Program-made: the position numbers and the translations under genes
Source: Paramacrobiotus metropolitanus
Lineage: Eukaryota > Tardigrada > Eutardigrada > Parachela > Macrobiotidae
Reading direction: 5' to 3'
Length of the DNA stretch: 64,000 bases
NCBI RefSeq assembly: GCF_019649055.1
Contig: NW_026570264.1
Span: forward strand, 806,001 to 870,000
Notes under the pieces: model-generated
What the model saw: only the letters and a program-made list of their open reading frames with translations
Databases searched by the model: none
Told to the model about the DNA's origin: nothing
Part shown: positions 1 through 11,762 of the stretch, one piece after another
Layout: every line of letters starts with the position of its first letter
Numbering within the stretch: the first letter of the stretch is position 1

Positions 1-110
1 GGCGTAATTTCGGGGGGTGGTCTTATTTTTCAAACAGGTTCGGGGAGGGGGGCTTATTACGGGGAGGGGGGGACTTTTATTGCGGGGGGGGGCAGATCCG
101 GTAATTACGG
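1..110. repeat. C-tract MITE, right end only (cut by window start)
   Basis: G-rich tract ending in GGTAATTACGG followed by TA. The same terminus and the same internal phrases (aataaggccaccccc on the other strand) occur in the element at 27,629-28,120, so this is the right end of another copy. A TA next to the end suggests a TA target site. Non-autonomous; no coding capacity. Confidence 0.6.
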
Positions 111-1009
111 TATGTTCGGTTTAAATGGGTGTAGTCTGAGTTGAGGTTACATAGGGTGGATACTTCATCATTATTTTTAAATTTTAAGGCTTTTTTAAAA
201 TCTTGAAGTAATTTTTTCAGTTCATTATGTAACTTAGAATGCAGAGTCGCAGGCTACGTGAGCTGCGGACCTGCGGCGCGAGCGGAGTAGTAAGCTTGCA
301 AGACGTTTCGCATAACAGCTTCCTATTTCGGAAAAAATTTATTCATTTTAATTATGAACAGCGCCGGCATATACATATACATGTACGAGTTTAGTATTGT
401 GCATGTGTATGTACGAGTATATTGGCTGCATAAGGGTATTATTATGTGTTACACGGACTCTCGCAGGTGGACGATCTGTACGACTGCAGATGACCGAATT
501 GTTGCTTTTTTAGCAATATGTTACATTTTAGAAAAAAACGGAGTGCGCATAAGGAAACACAATGAAATTTTTCTGTCAAATTTCTTTAGAGGGGCTCAGG
601 GGTTCACTAACTGTGGTCCACTGCATGATCCATGGTGTTTGGTTTGACCACTCATACCGCAAATCCACAACAGTACAGCTTCTAACTACATAAGTTCGGT
701 TTAAACATGTGAAGTGGCACGAAATTCGCATTCGTTACCAAATTCCGCTGCGACGGAGGTAGTTTTATATTGGTACACAGACACAAAAACAACGAAACAG
801 TGGCACGGAAAAGGTATTTAATTATTGCAAGCATGTTAACCGGTCCAGTTCACGCGCTTTCTGCAGGGTGCGGTGGCCTTCTTGGTTTTGATGCTATGCA
901 GTAAATTGTATGAAAATTTAGGCTCAGTTGCTACGCCTGTCCATGTTTGCATTTGTTATATTTCAGTTTGTTTCAATCATTTTCTCAGTTTGTTCTATAA
1001 AGTAGTGGG
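111..1009. other. No gene recognised
   Basis: About 900 bases without an ORF I can defend. A 97-codon open frame at 354-647 has no domain or splice support. The GC-rich phrase at 245-300 resembles the repeat at 1,010-1,190, so part of this stretch is probably repeat-derived. Confidence 0.4.
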
Positions 1010-1190
1010 AGGGTGAGCCGCAGGCGACGCCGAGCTGCGGCGCAAGCGAAGCTCGGGCGCGGAGCTGCAAGAATTTCAACGTAACAATCCCGATTTTAAA
1101 AGGGCTACAAGCGGAGAAAGAAACATTACGAAATTTTTATGTCCTTATTCATTTGAAGTGGTTTGATTGCGTTCTGTGGTCAAAGCAGTA
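1010..1190 (+). repeat. Interspersed repeat, copy A
   Basis: Shares with the reverse complement of 5,000-5,178 a GC-rich start (gcaggcgacgccgagctgcg), then tcccgattttaaa, then ttcatttraagtkgtttgattg. The two copies face each other around the MADF gene and truncated transposase, which could make them subterminal repeats of that element or simply two insertions. Family not identified. Confidence 0.45.
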
Positions 1191-1199
1191 GTGGAAAAG

Positions 1200-1335
1200 G
1201 TAACAAAAACATTATAAACGGACTAGCAGACCCCGCGCAAATTGCGCGGATTAAATTAATGCGATGGACAAATTATAACCCAGTGCAAAAATTAAAACTC
1301 TTACTGCACCTAAGTATAGGACTTAGATTTTATGA
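1200..1335 (+). repeat. Interspersed repeat inverted relative to 6,345-6,480
   Basis: Contains ccgcgcaaattgcgcgg and cagtgcaaaaattaaaactc. Both phrases recur in reverse complement, in the matching order, at 6,345-6,480. The pair is not nested with the 1,010/5,000 pair, so this neighbourhood is a mosaic of inverted repeat copies rather than one simple terminal repeat. Family unknown. Confidence 0.4.
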
Positions 1336-1811
1336 CCTAACCATAAAGCCGATGTCATACTTCGATATGATGGCCAATATGTCTATCATACGCTGTCATA
1401 AATGTGATTGGCATTCATACTTTTATGCTGCACTTTTTTTATGCTGAACATAAAAGTATGAATCGTTTGCATAAAAAATGTTAACATGAGCTCATGACGC
1501 TCGCATGTCAACTATGTTACATAAAAAATGTCGAAATGAACCTGCTCATTTCGACATATTAATATGTCAACAAAATGCTCAGTAAAAGCTGTCGCCCCAT
1601 GTAGGTGGCGATATTACTACCACGGGCGGTTAACAGTCTGCTTTTAGCGCACTCGACGTCGAACAAAGCAGTTCCTGTTTTATTATTATTTAATTTACTT
1701 ATTATTATCAATATTATGGTTATCGATTGACGTTTTTCACTTCTGTGGGGCCTCGGAATATCAGATGTACGAATAAAGTTTTTCAGCGTCGAGCCAGTTT
1801 AATTTTTGAAG

Positions 1812-3554
1812 ATGTCTCGTGCTGCTGTTGGTAGTAGTGCTGCAAACAAGCGCACTATTGAGCATAAATTTAATGATCGCGAGAAAGAAACTTTAATCAG
1901 CCTCGTGGAGGATGCGAAATGCTTGTGGGATACCAAGGACCCAAGTTATCTGGAAGCCAACAAGACTCCACAATGGGTGATTATCGCAGGGCTAATTAAC
2001 GGAAAAACTGGTAGGTGTATTGGCACAGTGCAAAAGTACGATGTTGCTTAGTGTATGACTGTTGTTTAGTGGATGACTGCAAAATTCAATGGAATCACCT
2101 CCGTAATACGTTTCGCGAAAAATACAAAATCATCGTACTAAAACCTAGCGGAGCTGAGGCCAAGCAGGCAAGAAAGTGGTGCTGGTTCGACAGGTTGTTT
2201 TTCCTCCGCGATGTCTTCGCATTTGCTAAGTAAGTAACGAATTACTTGATACATTGTATGTGTTAAGTTACATGATTGTGTTAAATTCAGTTTAATTATT
2301 GCATGTGGTAAATCATAAATGTCGCAACTTTTTAGTACGGTTGACAGCACTGCGGTTGTTGTTGAGAATCAAGAAGAAGGAATTGAACAAGGTGGAGAGA
2401 TCGAAGAAGGACAATCTCCGGACACTACGCCAGCAGTTTTGAATGACGAAGACTTTGATCCTCGCACGCCTGCAAGCACGTCGTCTGCGACTAGCAACAC
2501 TTTTGTTGTCTCAAGCTGTCTACCAGAAAGCAGCGGGCTAATGACTTCCCAGTCTAGTGAAAAAGCTTGTAAGTGACTTTATTAGCCTTTCAAAAATGTT
2601 TAGGAATACGACTTTGAAATTCTATTTTTTTTAATAAAAAAGTCTGAGCCTGAAATTACAGTATTCCTATCCAGTTGATTTACCAGTTACTATCAAGTTT
2701 CCAACTGTCACCAGTTTTCTTTTTACACGGCATTTTGCGTCTACAGTTATTAGCCGCAACTAATTAATACTGGTACTGCAGAACAGAAAGAAATCTTCAC
2801 AAACATGGGCGAAATTAATTCGAATGAACGGGATAGGCATTAGGCACTGACTTGTTACTGTACCGTGTGCCGCTGTTAACTGGCTACTGCTGTAAGTGAC
2901 TGTACCACCGGCGACCGGCGCGCCGCTTACTGCTATTACTGCAGTCCACTGGCCAGCGCGTGTTTAGTATTGATTAATACGCCTGAATAGTACGCCCGAG
3001 AAGTGGGCGGGCGTATTAATCAGGTCATTCCCTGGCCGCACCCGATCCGAGAGGAGAGTCTCCCGCTACCGCTTCCGAGCAACGTCGGGTGCGAGGTGCG
3101 GTAATTTCTCGTGATTTACCGAGCCCGTGGACAAAACGGGACATTAGTGGACTTGGTATACGTACTCGTATTTGTCTCACTGCTTTTTGTTACTGTTATT
3201 ATTAATTATAAGGTTCCCAAAAAATTCCGTGGCAAACGATCGTTCTGTTTTTTAGATGTGGGGATACAATCCAGCGGCAAAAAACGAAAGAAAGGAGCTG
3301 CGCTAGACAAACTCTTGGCAGACATGGACAAGTCTAATCGTGTCGACGCTGAGAACACGCGAAGTTTGGTTGAAGTGCTGTCGTCGTCCATCAGCACATC
3401 TGCAAAGGAGATTTCTGATGAAGAGATGTTTGGAAAATGGGTCACCACAACTTTGCAAACTGCCGAACCAGCGCATCGGCCGATGTATAAAAGACAGATT
3501 CGGGAAGTTATTGCAAAACTTTCTTTGGAATATCTTGAAGAATATACTATGTAG
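1812..3554 (+). CDS. MADF-BESS domain protein (Harbinger-type Myb/SANT-like partner)
   Basis: Four exons read at 1812-2010, 2070-2229, 2336-2568 and 3256-3554. All junctions are GT-AG and keep phase, giving about 296 residues. Residues about 20-120 form a MADF domain: LISLVEDAKCLWDTKDPSY followed by the W-x2-LR-x2-F helix (WNHLRNTFREKY) across intron 1. A Ser/Thr- and acid-rich linker follows, then a basic patch (GKKRKKG), and a BESS-like C-terminus (FGKWVTTTL...RQIREVI). In PIF/Harbinger elements such a DNA-binding protein helps the transposase enter the nucleus and find the ends; in insects the same architecture also occurs in host transcription regulators. The truncated transposase 170 bases downstream on the other strand favours the transposon role. 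The start is the first ATG in frame, at 1812. Confidence 0.65.
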
Positions 3555-3724
3555 TCACAGTTGAAACTTGATCTGATTGCTGTAATAAATCGTTTTTCGG
3601 TACTTGCTTTTAACTAACTTGTTTAGAGTACAGCTTAAATATACATGTATACACATATACGTATACATATTTATACATGTAATATACAAATATTACAATG
3701 TTAGTTTTATTGCCCAAAATGTTT

Positions 3725-4252
3725 CTACTGATCGTCTTCAGAATCCGACCCAGAATCGGCTTGAGTCATTTCAAAAGCACGAGTATCTTGCCAAGATACA
3801 CTGCCTGCAGTGTTAAAATACTCACAAAACCGGTTACGAACAAGATTAGCTTGCTGGTTGCTGCGGCCGCCCCGAAGTTTTGCAAGACCACTGTCTCCGG
3901 CTGTGATGCGCCTCCATTCTCCTGGGGTCACACCTGTCCCATCCTTATTTTCCCGGTCGAGCATGGTGGGAGACACATAGGCAGATGACTGACTCTGACG
4001 GCTTTTAGCTGACGAGAAATCATGCAAAACTACGGCTGCTTGTACAGTAAGCACAACCTGCTCAGGCTCAAAGTCCATGGGACGACGAAAAATACGAAAA
4101 CGGGCAGCCAGAATGCCGAAATTATTTTCTGACACACGCCTCGCGCGACAGTGGCGGTAGTTATAGATTCTTTGATTATGTGTAAGTTTCCGATCGGGAT
4201 CAGGTATCACCGCGGGCGCCATCATTTTGGGCGTCATATCGAAGTATAACAT
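3725..4252 (-). pseudogene. PIF/Harbinger transposase, C-terminal fragment
   Basis: The frame holds the C-terminal part of a Harbinger DDE nuclease (DDE_Tnp_4, HARBI1 family). The signature is RIYNYRHCRARRVSENNFG followed by ILAARFRIFRRP, which contains the third acidic residue (E of SENNFG). The first two catalytic Asp blocks would lie upstream, but 4,253-4,870 on this strand shows none of the expected motifs, so the gene is 5'-truncated and cannot encode an active nuclease. The tail is acidic and ends GSDSEDDQ. It converges with the MADF gene, the usual two-gene layout of PIF/Harbinger transposons. Confidence 0.7.
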
Positions 4253-4289
4253 CGGCTTAAGGTCCGAAGCGTAGAATTCTGTTATTACT

Positions 4290-4690
4290 TATTACGGTGC
4301 CAAAGGCCATAGTTGACGATAATATTCTGTGGAAAATTTCCATTTTCCTTAATTTAACTGACTACAGAGGTGAAAACCTGGAAGGCGAACACTTTCCCCC
4401 AAAAGCCGACAAATTTTCTCATTAGATTTCGACCTATTTCTTATTTCCGGATCTGTCACAATCAGTTAAAATTCATGCATTTGGTGCATAGAGACTTTGT
4501 AATTTATTTTTTGGAAGAACTTGTTCTACCTTCCTGTTTTTTTGCCACTCTGCGGTCTTTCAATCTGCAAAATAGCCAAAAACAATTTCCTAACTCTAAA
4601 TCCCAGTTTGACCCCAACACCCCTGCTGCCCTTTAAATCGCGCCGAGGCCTGTGCCCTTTATATCCCAGTTTAACAATCAGTATACTATT
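4290..4690. repeat. Interspersed repeat, inverted partner of 5,985-6,310
   Basis: The reverse complement matches 5,985-6,310 along its length: gattgttaaactgggatata with aagggca, then cagatt/cagctt, aaaacaggaag, aagttct, and ccacagaatattatcgtcaa versus the diverged end. The two copies form a broken foldback of about 2 kb. No coding capacity seen. A short trinucleotide run (ataataata) lies at 4,822-4,852. Confidence 0.5.
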
Positions 4691-4999
4691 ATGTAGAGTA
4701 AGGGCCACCATTTTATCTCAAATTAAACCAAAAAAATTATAAAATTTTCTATATTCACCAACAAATTTTCCAATATCCTGGTGAGATATCTCCAGTGAAA
4801 GGAGTTGGCTACTGTAGAGTGATAATAATAATAATAATAACAATAATAATAATTTCCTCTAATGATTTGACCACAGAAACGCCGGTTCAGTACTCGGAAC
4901 AGGGGATGGAGCGGCAGCTTTTCATGGAATTTTGTTGTTGTGATTTACTGTTTATTTTTAATCTGTAATGTATACGCGTTCATGAAATAAAAACCGAGA

Positions 5000-5178
5000 A
5001 GCCACAGTACACAATCAAACAACTTTAAATGAATAAAGATATAAGGGTTTCGTTGGGTTGCCTGCTGCTCGCTCTTCTTTAAAATCGGGAACTGCTACTC
5101 CAGATTTCTGCATGCTTGCTGTTCGCTCGCGGAGCAGCTCGACGTCGCCTGCGGCTACGCCTTCTAAAGCGTTTACAT
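5000..5178 (-). repeat. Interspersed repeat, copy B
   Basis: Inverted copy of the repeat at 1,010-1,190 (see there). The GC-rich end is on the right here and the ttcattt...gattg end on the left. From 5,179 to 5,984 I see no gene: two overlapping antisense frames at 5,191-5,524 have no recognisable domain. Confidence 0.45.
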
Positions 5179-5984
5179 AACAAACTAAAATCATGATTTC
5201 GAGCTTTCTAAAAGTCCTCTGTTACTTAATAACGAAGCATTTCGCCCTATGCTATCTTGAAGCTGCCTGCTGTACTGTGGTGGATTTGCATTAGCAATAT
5301 GTATCGGACGTTCTCGAACCCCACGTGCCATGCGGGCACACACAGAGCAAACAGCATGCCGCTTTTCGATGAAAACCTTGTAGAAGCCTAGATGCCCACT
5401 TGCTTTCTTGAACAGCATTTTCTAAAAAAATCTTAAAAGCAGCAAACCTAATTTCGAATAATCGGCTTTCAAAAATCTTCGGCAGTTCAGCAAGAAGGGC
5501 AACTCCGCCCGCCCGTGAAGGCACTTTACGGTATAACTACGGGAAAATCACCGCGGGGGTCAGGTACTTGAAAATAGACTTGCGGAGCGCCCACAGTCGC
5601 AGAATCTTCTCGGCCATGTTTGCCGTTTTATTTTCTTTTTCAAGTACCAAATTTGGTGAGAAATGTATAAGCAGCACGTACGGCGACGGAAAAATTCGTT
5701 ACGGAACGCAAAATTCTATCCAGCAGTAGCGGAATTGTAAAAATTGTAACACCTGTTGAGACAGTGGTGGGGTGGTCGTTTTAGCAGTGGTGGGTACCTA
5801 GCTTTTCTCATTGACTTTGTATGTTGAAGTTTTTGAAAGTTTTCTTTCAAACATGTTTTTTCTCCAAAAACTGATTTGTGATGGCAAATCTACACTTTAA
5901 GGGCTATCGAATGATATATAGTCATGGCAGTTTCGTTCAGTGCGTCGAGCTGACGAACTCAACAAAGATTAAGGCTTACGCGAT

Positions 5985-6480
5985 TATTATATAGAGATTG
6001 TTAAACTGGGATATAAAGGGCAGCAGTTTATAAGTAACCGTTACTGGACAGTTTGCAGCTTGAAAAAGCGAAGAATAACAAAAACAGGAAGAGAGAATAA
6101 GTTCTGATAGATTACGGAGTCTCAATGCGCCAAGTTGGGAATGCACAAATCTTAACTCACGGATGACTGACCTGGAAATAAATGAGGAAATTTATCCGCT
6201 TTTGAGAGAAAAATTTCGCATTTTAGGTCTAAGGTCATCTCTGCGGTCAATTTAAAAGTAAGGGCAAATTTTTCAATGACTATTACCGTTAACTGTGGAG
6301 TTTGGTATGTACATTCCAGAATTCTTCGCTTTTTGTTCATAAAACCGGGGTCCTATACTTACCTGTAGTCAGGAGTTTTAATTTTTGCACTGTTATGATT
6401 ATCTACGAGTATAATTATGTACACTTTACCTGTCGCATTATTCCGCGCAATTTGCGCGGGGTGTGCTAGTCACTATATAA
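5985..6480. repeat. Inverted repeat copies (partners of 4,290-4,690 and 1,200-1,335)
   Basis: 5,985-6,310 is the inverted partner of 4,290-4,690. 6,345-6,480 is the inverted partner of 1,200-1,335. The block is therefore made of two repeat segments lying next to each other. Confidence 0.45.
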
Positions 6481-6673
6481 TGGATGCTGTACTCGGTATC
6501 TACATGCTTTAATCGTCGTCTGTTCGATTAAACTTACGGTAAGAGTAACATTTCTAGCTTTACCACTGAAGTGATTTTTGGGATAAGAAAATACAAACGG
6601 TGCATTTTGTCTAAAATCCTGTGACGCTGAAATGGTGCAGCGGATGTGGCTGCGTATCTGTACAATCAATTAA

Positions 6674-6831
6674 GGGAAGTGGCCCGGTACATGGTACCAA
6701 ATTCGGGTACCTGAACGAAAACATTCGTACAGGTACCTACCCAAACAAAAAGTTAATGTATTTCCGAGTGCGCGAAAATGAAGTTTTCGTGCATGCACAC
6801 GAATTTGTTACCATGTACCGGGCCGCTTCCC
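6674..6831. repeat. 158-bp MITE with GGGAAG termini and TAA duplication
   Basis: The left end GGGAAGTGGCCCGGTACATG and the right end CATGTACCGGGCCGCTTCCC are inverted repeats with few mismatches. Both sides are flanked by TAA, the 3-bp target duplication typical of PIF/Harbinger elements. A 5' fragment of the same family lies at 55,628. From 6,832 to 7,053 nothing is recognised. Confidence 0.7.
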
Positions 6832-7053
6832 TAAAGCATCGCTCGTTCCAAATTGTTGGTTTTAGACATCATACATAACATGTAAAGGATAGCAGCATTC
6901 CAGGAATCCAGGAAGATGTTAGTGCAACCAGTGCAAGCTTGACAACTGCAACTGACAATTTATCTTTCCATATACAATCTCGTAATATTTTTCAGTAAGT
7001 CTGTCATCTTAAAACAAATGAAATCCTTCAACATCAGAATTTACTCTGGAGAA

Positions 7054-8766
7054 CTAAAGGGATCTTTGTCGTAACGCTAACACAAACACGACTGGATCGA
7101 TGACCGTTTGACAGTTAATCAGCATCGTAAAAATGTTGCCGATCACGTCGTTGTATTCACTCAAAAAGGGGACCATGGCGAAGTATACAGCGGCCGGCGT
7201 CCAGAAGGTCAGCAAGCTGATAGTCAAAATCGTGAGCAGAAGGACGCTTTTATTGCGTCGTCGTCGCAGCAGTTGAGCCACTGGTGCTCCTGTCACCACG
7301 AATAAATTAGAATTATTGTTTGATTAAGGAAAGTAACACGGTGCATGCTGCCCAACGCTTATACACTTAGAGATACTTCCCCTGTGACGAGAGGTACCCA
7401 ATGAAAAAAACGTTATAACAGACTGAACACTGGCCGCTGCTTGCATGCACAAAACATGCGCAAAGGGTGCTGCTCTGTCGGCTTTATACTGGGAACATAT
7501 CCTCTTACACAACACCGGAAAAAGTTTCGTTTACGATAAGCTCACCGCTTTCCGCGGGGTTCGACACGTGTGTTGTCGGTGGCGCAGTGCTCAGCGTATC
7601 CTTTCTGTGGACCTTATTTCTCGACCGGTATTTGATGAACATCACGTAAGGATACATCAGGGCAATCACGCACAGCACACCGCAGATGGCAAACTGATTG
7701 GTTAGCATCCAGGCTTTTTGACCGTCCGTCACGGAGGAATCCAGATGGCAGATCCTGGCTGAGTCATCCGTTATCAAACGGTAGAAGGTGGCATCCAGAA
7801 TAAAACCTTGATTCCAGCAATAAGACGCTGATTAACACAAACTTTTGTTAATGCAACAACAACAAAAGTTACTCGTAACGATTAAGAAACCGGCTAGGCA
7901 GCAGCTTCTTAATGCTTTTGTAAGTTGTTAAGAAATGTCATTCCGTAGTCAGGTGATAACATTGCTTTATGAAATCTGCTTACAGTACATCGCGTAATAA
8001 AATCTGGCTTTTGTTTCACAACATTATCCATAAACATAAACAAATTTTGTCTCTTTTACAGTCATCATCACCCTTTTTCATATCTCATTAACACCCAACA
8101 GCGATCTCAGAAAAGGGTTCTAGAACGAAGCAGTCCAACAAAATAAGCAATGGCGAAAGTTTAAATGAATACTCGTATACACGACTTTTCTATTTTGTAA
8201 TACACCTATATCCTAGAGTCTACGAAATTTGGAATATAGGTAATCAAATAAATGAAACAATGCGCCGTAAGGCATTCAGTATAGTGTCAGATACCGGGAA
8301 CGACCAAAATGTGTCCAGCTATCCAGGAACCGGCTGACAACGCCACCGCCACCCGTCGGCTGTGCTTTTGTCGGTACCGAATGGGAAATGCTGCCGCAAA
8401 CCCGCGATTAACGGTGATTGTCAGATGCATGAACGCTTGGACAGTTGGCATAACCCACTCTCCATACAGATACACTGTACACCAGTGCCATCCCATAAAC
8501 CACACCTGGTACAGATCGTTAACCACGTCCAGTGAACTACCCAAAACAGTGAAAATCATATTGGCCAATAGTAAACTGATTACATATATTATGAAGGAAT
8601 TCCGATTAATGCGATATTTCGCGATAAAGAAAACGATACCAGTAGTGTTGGTAAGTAGTGCCAACAGCGTGGTTGTTAAAGCCGTAACTGCTAGATAATT
8701 CCAGCCAGCATGATCATCGGGGAAGCTGGAAGAGTTTACGAAAATACTGGAATTGTTAGCCAGCAT
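7054..8766 (-). CDS. Rhodopsin-like (class A) GPCR, paralogue 1
   Basis: Three exons on the minus strand: 8766-8295, 7806-7546 and 7289-7054, about 322 residues, all introns in phase 1. The N-terminus has several N-x-S/T sites (NNSS, NSS). Exon 1 holds TM1-4, with the TM3-loop Cys in GWHWCTVYLYG and a TM3 end reading TVNRGFAAAFPIRY. Exon 2 holds the second extracellular loop with Cys (ICHLDSSVT) and TM5. Exon 3 holds TM6 (LLTFWTPAAVYF) and TM7 ending DPVVFVLALR. So NRG stands where most class A receptors have DRY, and DPVVF where they have NPxxY. The ligand cannot be inferred. The 470-, 261- and 236-base exon sizes match paralogue 2 almost exactly. The acceptor of exon 2 was chosen because it is shared by all three paralogues. 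Confidence 0.8.
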
Positions 8767-10303
8767 TTTCTGGATGTGAACCTGTACCGAGAATATTGTC
8801 GGTTGGCGATTCTGATATCAATACGTCAGTGAAGAAACAGAAGGACCCTTTATTAAAGGGCAATTCGAGAAGGTGCGGTACGGTAGACAATAATATTATC
8901 GCTTTAAATATGTAACAAGTTCCGCGTGACGGGATTCTTCCACGATCCGTCACGAAAATTATCAGACAGGCACCAGATTACAGGTACAGAGTGACACCGG
9001 AAAGTATTCCGCTGTGTTGTGCAGTTGTGCTGTTGTAAATTGAATAAGTTCCAGAATTATTTATTATTTGTGCATCTGCACTCACAACGACTCATTAAAG
9101 GCAAGTAAAGCGACATGTCAAAAGCAGTTTCGTGTTCTGCTCATGTGCTCAAAACAGGTTTATGTTATTGAAACGAAACACGAGCAGTCACGGGAGAACA
9201 GCAAAGTGAATTAAATGGATGGTTCTTCACGACAGTGAAAGGCTATGTATACCTATTTAAGTTAACCTAATATGCTTTATGCTATGCGGGGTTCGCCCAG
9301 AGACATTAACGGCCTATCCAATGATGCGAATGTACTCGTATCTCAGCAGATAAATATATAAGCATTCCTTATTCACCCTTCTCCAAGCTTTTGACGGACT
9401 CCTCAAGAAAGTTAAAATTCATCGCAGCGACATGAGCAGAACTTGACGTTGTGATGATTAATTCCGGTTGTGTTTAACATAACATATAAACATCTTCTGT
9501 GACAGCAGAGATAGTAACTTACATGTACAAATAAATACTTGTATCATTATTTTATGGTATATCCATGCTCTAAAATTCCTTAAAATCTCAATAATTCCCC
9601 CAACAACAAAAACAGTCGTTAATATTTACTGGGATATTTTCTGGATTTACACACAGCTCATATATGTGTACACAGCAGCTGTCACGTAAGCAGTACCTTA
9701 GGCATGCATCCGGTATTAATTCTGCAACGCTTATTTGTGCAACGAACTGTCAGGTCATGAATCTCATCCAGACAAGGGTCCACAGTTCATTTCTCTGGAA
9801 TGCATTGCATATTACATGGAATCCTGGATCATCAATTATTACGTGTTTTCATCCGCAGAACGTGTGACCCCCGCTTCATCAGTCAAGTACTGTGTTCTTA
9901 ATTTAATCAAATAGCGGTCATCTGGCAAGTAACACGTTTCATCGCACACACCATTTCCATCATATCACTATTTTCAATTGTGAAAATTAGATACATAATT
10001 ATACTCTTTTGGGGCAAACTCACACTCGACCGCAAACCGTTACCCCATAAAAATGCACCACTCTTGGATAAGGTTGTATTTTGCTATCAGTATCCTAAAG
10101 TTATTCGATTAATGTGTACATTATTGCACAATATTGTGGAAAACAACGGTATTTTCTAGGGCTTTAAAAATTACATCTTGGCAGATTTGTTACTTGAAGG
10201 TCGACAGCAGCTTACAGTTTGGCCTAAAATTTCCCGATATTTTATTCAAATTCATTTGTTACGTGCCAGCAGACGACACTTTTCAAACGTCCGAACTGAT
10301 AAT
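8767..10303. other. Intergenic, no gene recognised
   Basis: About 1.5 kb between two GPCR paralogues, A+T-rich, with only short open frames lacking domains or splice context. It presumably holds the promoter of paralogue 1 and the 3' end of paralogue 2; no specific site can be named. Confidence 0.5.
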
Positions 10304-11762
10304 TTAATGGGCTGTTTGTTTTAGAGCTAGCGCAAATACCAGCGGATCGGTCACCATTTGAAAGTTAATCAGCATCGTGACGATATTGCCAATCACTTCG
10401 TTGTATTGACTCTGAAAAGGGACAATGGCGAAGAAGACGGTGCACGGCGTCCAGAAAACCAGCAAACTAATCGTCAAAATTGTGAGGAGAACGACGCCCT
10501 TGTTGTTTTGTAGCCGCTGCTTGTGCAACGCTACACCATCTATGCAACAGAAGAAGGCTGAGCATTGCCGGAACGTTATACATATTAAATATATTAGGAT
10601 ACATAATAAATATATTAGGATATAAATATATTAGGATATTAGGATGTAAAATATATTAGGATACTCTATTTTTAAAACCTTCTACAAACAAACAAAACAA
10701 AGAAACAAAGAAATTACCTTTTTCAATGGTGGTTCTGGCATGCGTAGTCGTGTGCGTGTTGCTCAGCGTATCCGTTCTATGGACCTTTCTTCCCGATCGG
10801 TATTTAATGAAGAGCACGTATGGATACATAAGGACAATGACCAAAAGGACTCCGCAGATGGCAAACTGATTGGTTAGCATCCAGGCTTTCTGACCGACGG
10901 TCACGGACGAATCCAGGTGGCAAATTTTCGCCGACTGATCCGTTATAGGTCGGTAGAATGTACCATCCAGAATTAGACCTGTCATAAGAATCCAAAGAAT
11001 ACCCATAGATAATGACGCCAAGTGAGCTGCTTTATACATGTTAATGATATTACTTCAAGAGTGTTTGCAATTAAAAGGCTTTTTATAGGGGTTTCCCAGA
11101 CCAGACCCCGTTAAACTATTCCGCACAGTATTCGGTCTCAAGATTTTACGACATAAAGAATTACCAATGTGTAAGAAATTATCGAAAGGTTTTTACCAAA
11201 ACAAAGTGCACGAGAATAAATCCTGTACATACAGTAAAAACTTATTACACTAATTGATACAAAGCATTCTCCGTCTAGTGTTTTTTTCGCAAATACCCGG
11301 AAGAACCATAACATGCCCAGCCAACCATGACCCGGTCGATAACATCACCGCCACGCGGCTGCTGTGTTTTTGTCGGTAGCGTATGGGAAATGCTGCAGAA
11401 AATCCGCGATTAACGGTGATGACCAGATGCATAAACGCTTGCACAGTTGGTATGACCCACACTCCGTACAAATACACGGTACACCAATGCCAACCCAAGA
11501 ACCACACCGGGAACAGGTCATTAACAACATCAAGCGAACTTCCCAGTACGGTGTAAATTAGATTCGCCGTTAACAAGCCAAGTATATAAATGATAAAGGA
11601 ATTTCGATTAGTACGGTGTTGTATGGTGAAGAAAGCGATGCCGGCAACGTTAGTTATTAAAGATAATAGAAGAGTTGTCAATGCTGTAACGGCTACATAA
11701 TTCCAGTCAGGATGCCGTGGACTAGGTGAAACGTTTAGTAAAACACTGGAATTGTTGGTCAT
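10304..11762 (-). CDS. Rhodopsin-like (class A) GPCR, paralogue 2
   Basis: Exons 11762-11297, 10978-10718 and 10539-10304, about 320 residues. Exon 2 and 3 lengths are identical to paralogue 1 (261 and 236 bases) and intron phases are the same. The start is the ATG of MTNNSSVLLN. The same signature replacements are present: TVNRGFSAAFPIRY at the end of TM3, LLVFWTPCTVFF in TM6 and DPLVFALALK in TM7. It is a tandem duplicate of paralogue 1, same strand, 1.5 kb apart. Intron 2 carries a short run of atatattaggata repeats (10,585-10,665). Exons 1 and 2 are closest to paralogue 1, while paralogue 3 is more diverged. Confidence 0.8.
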
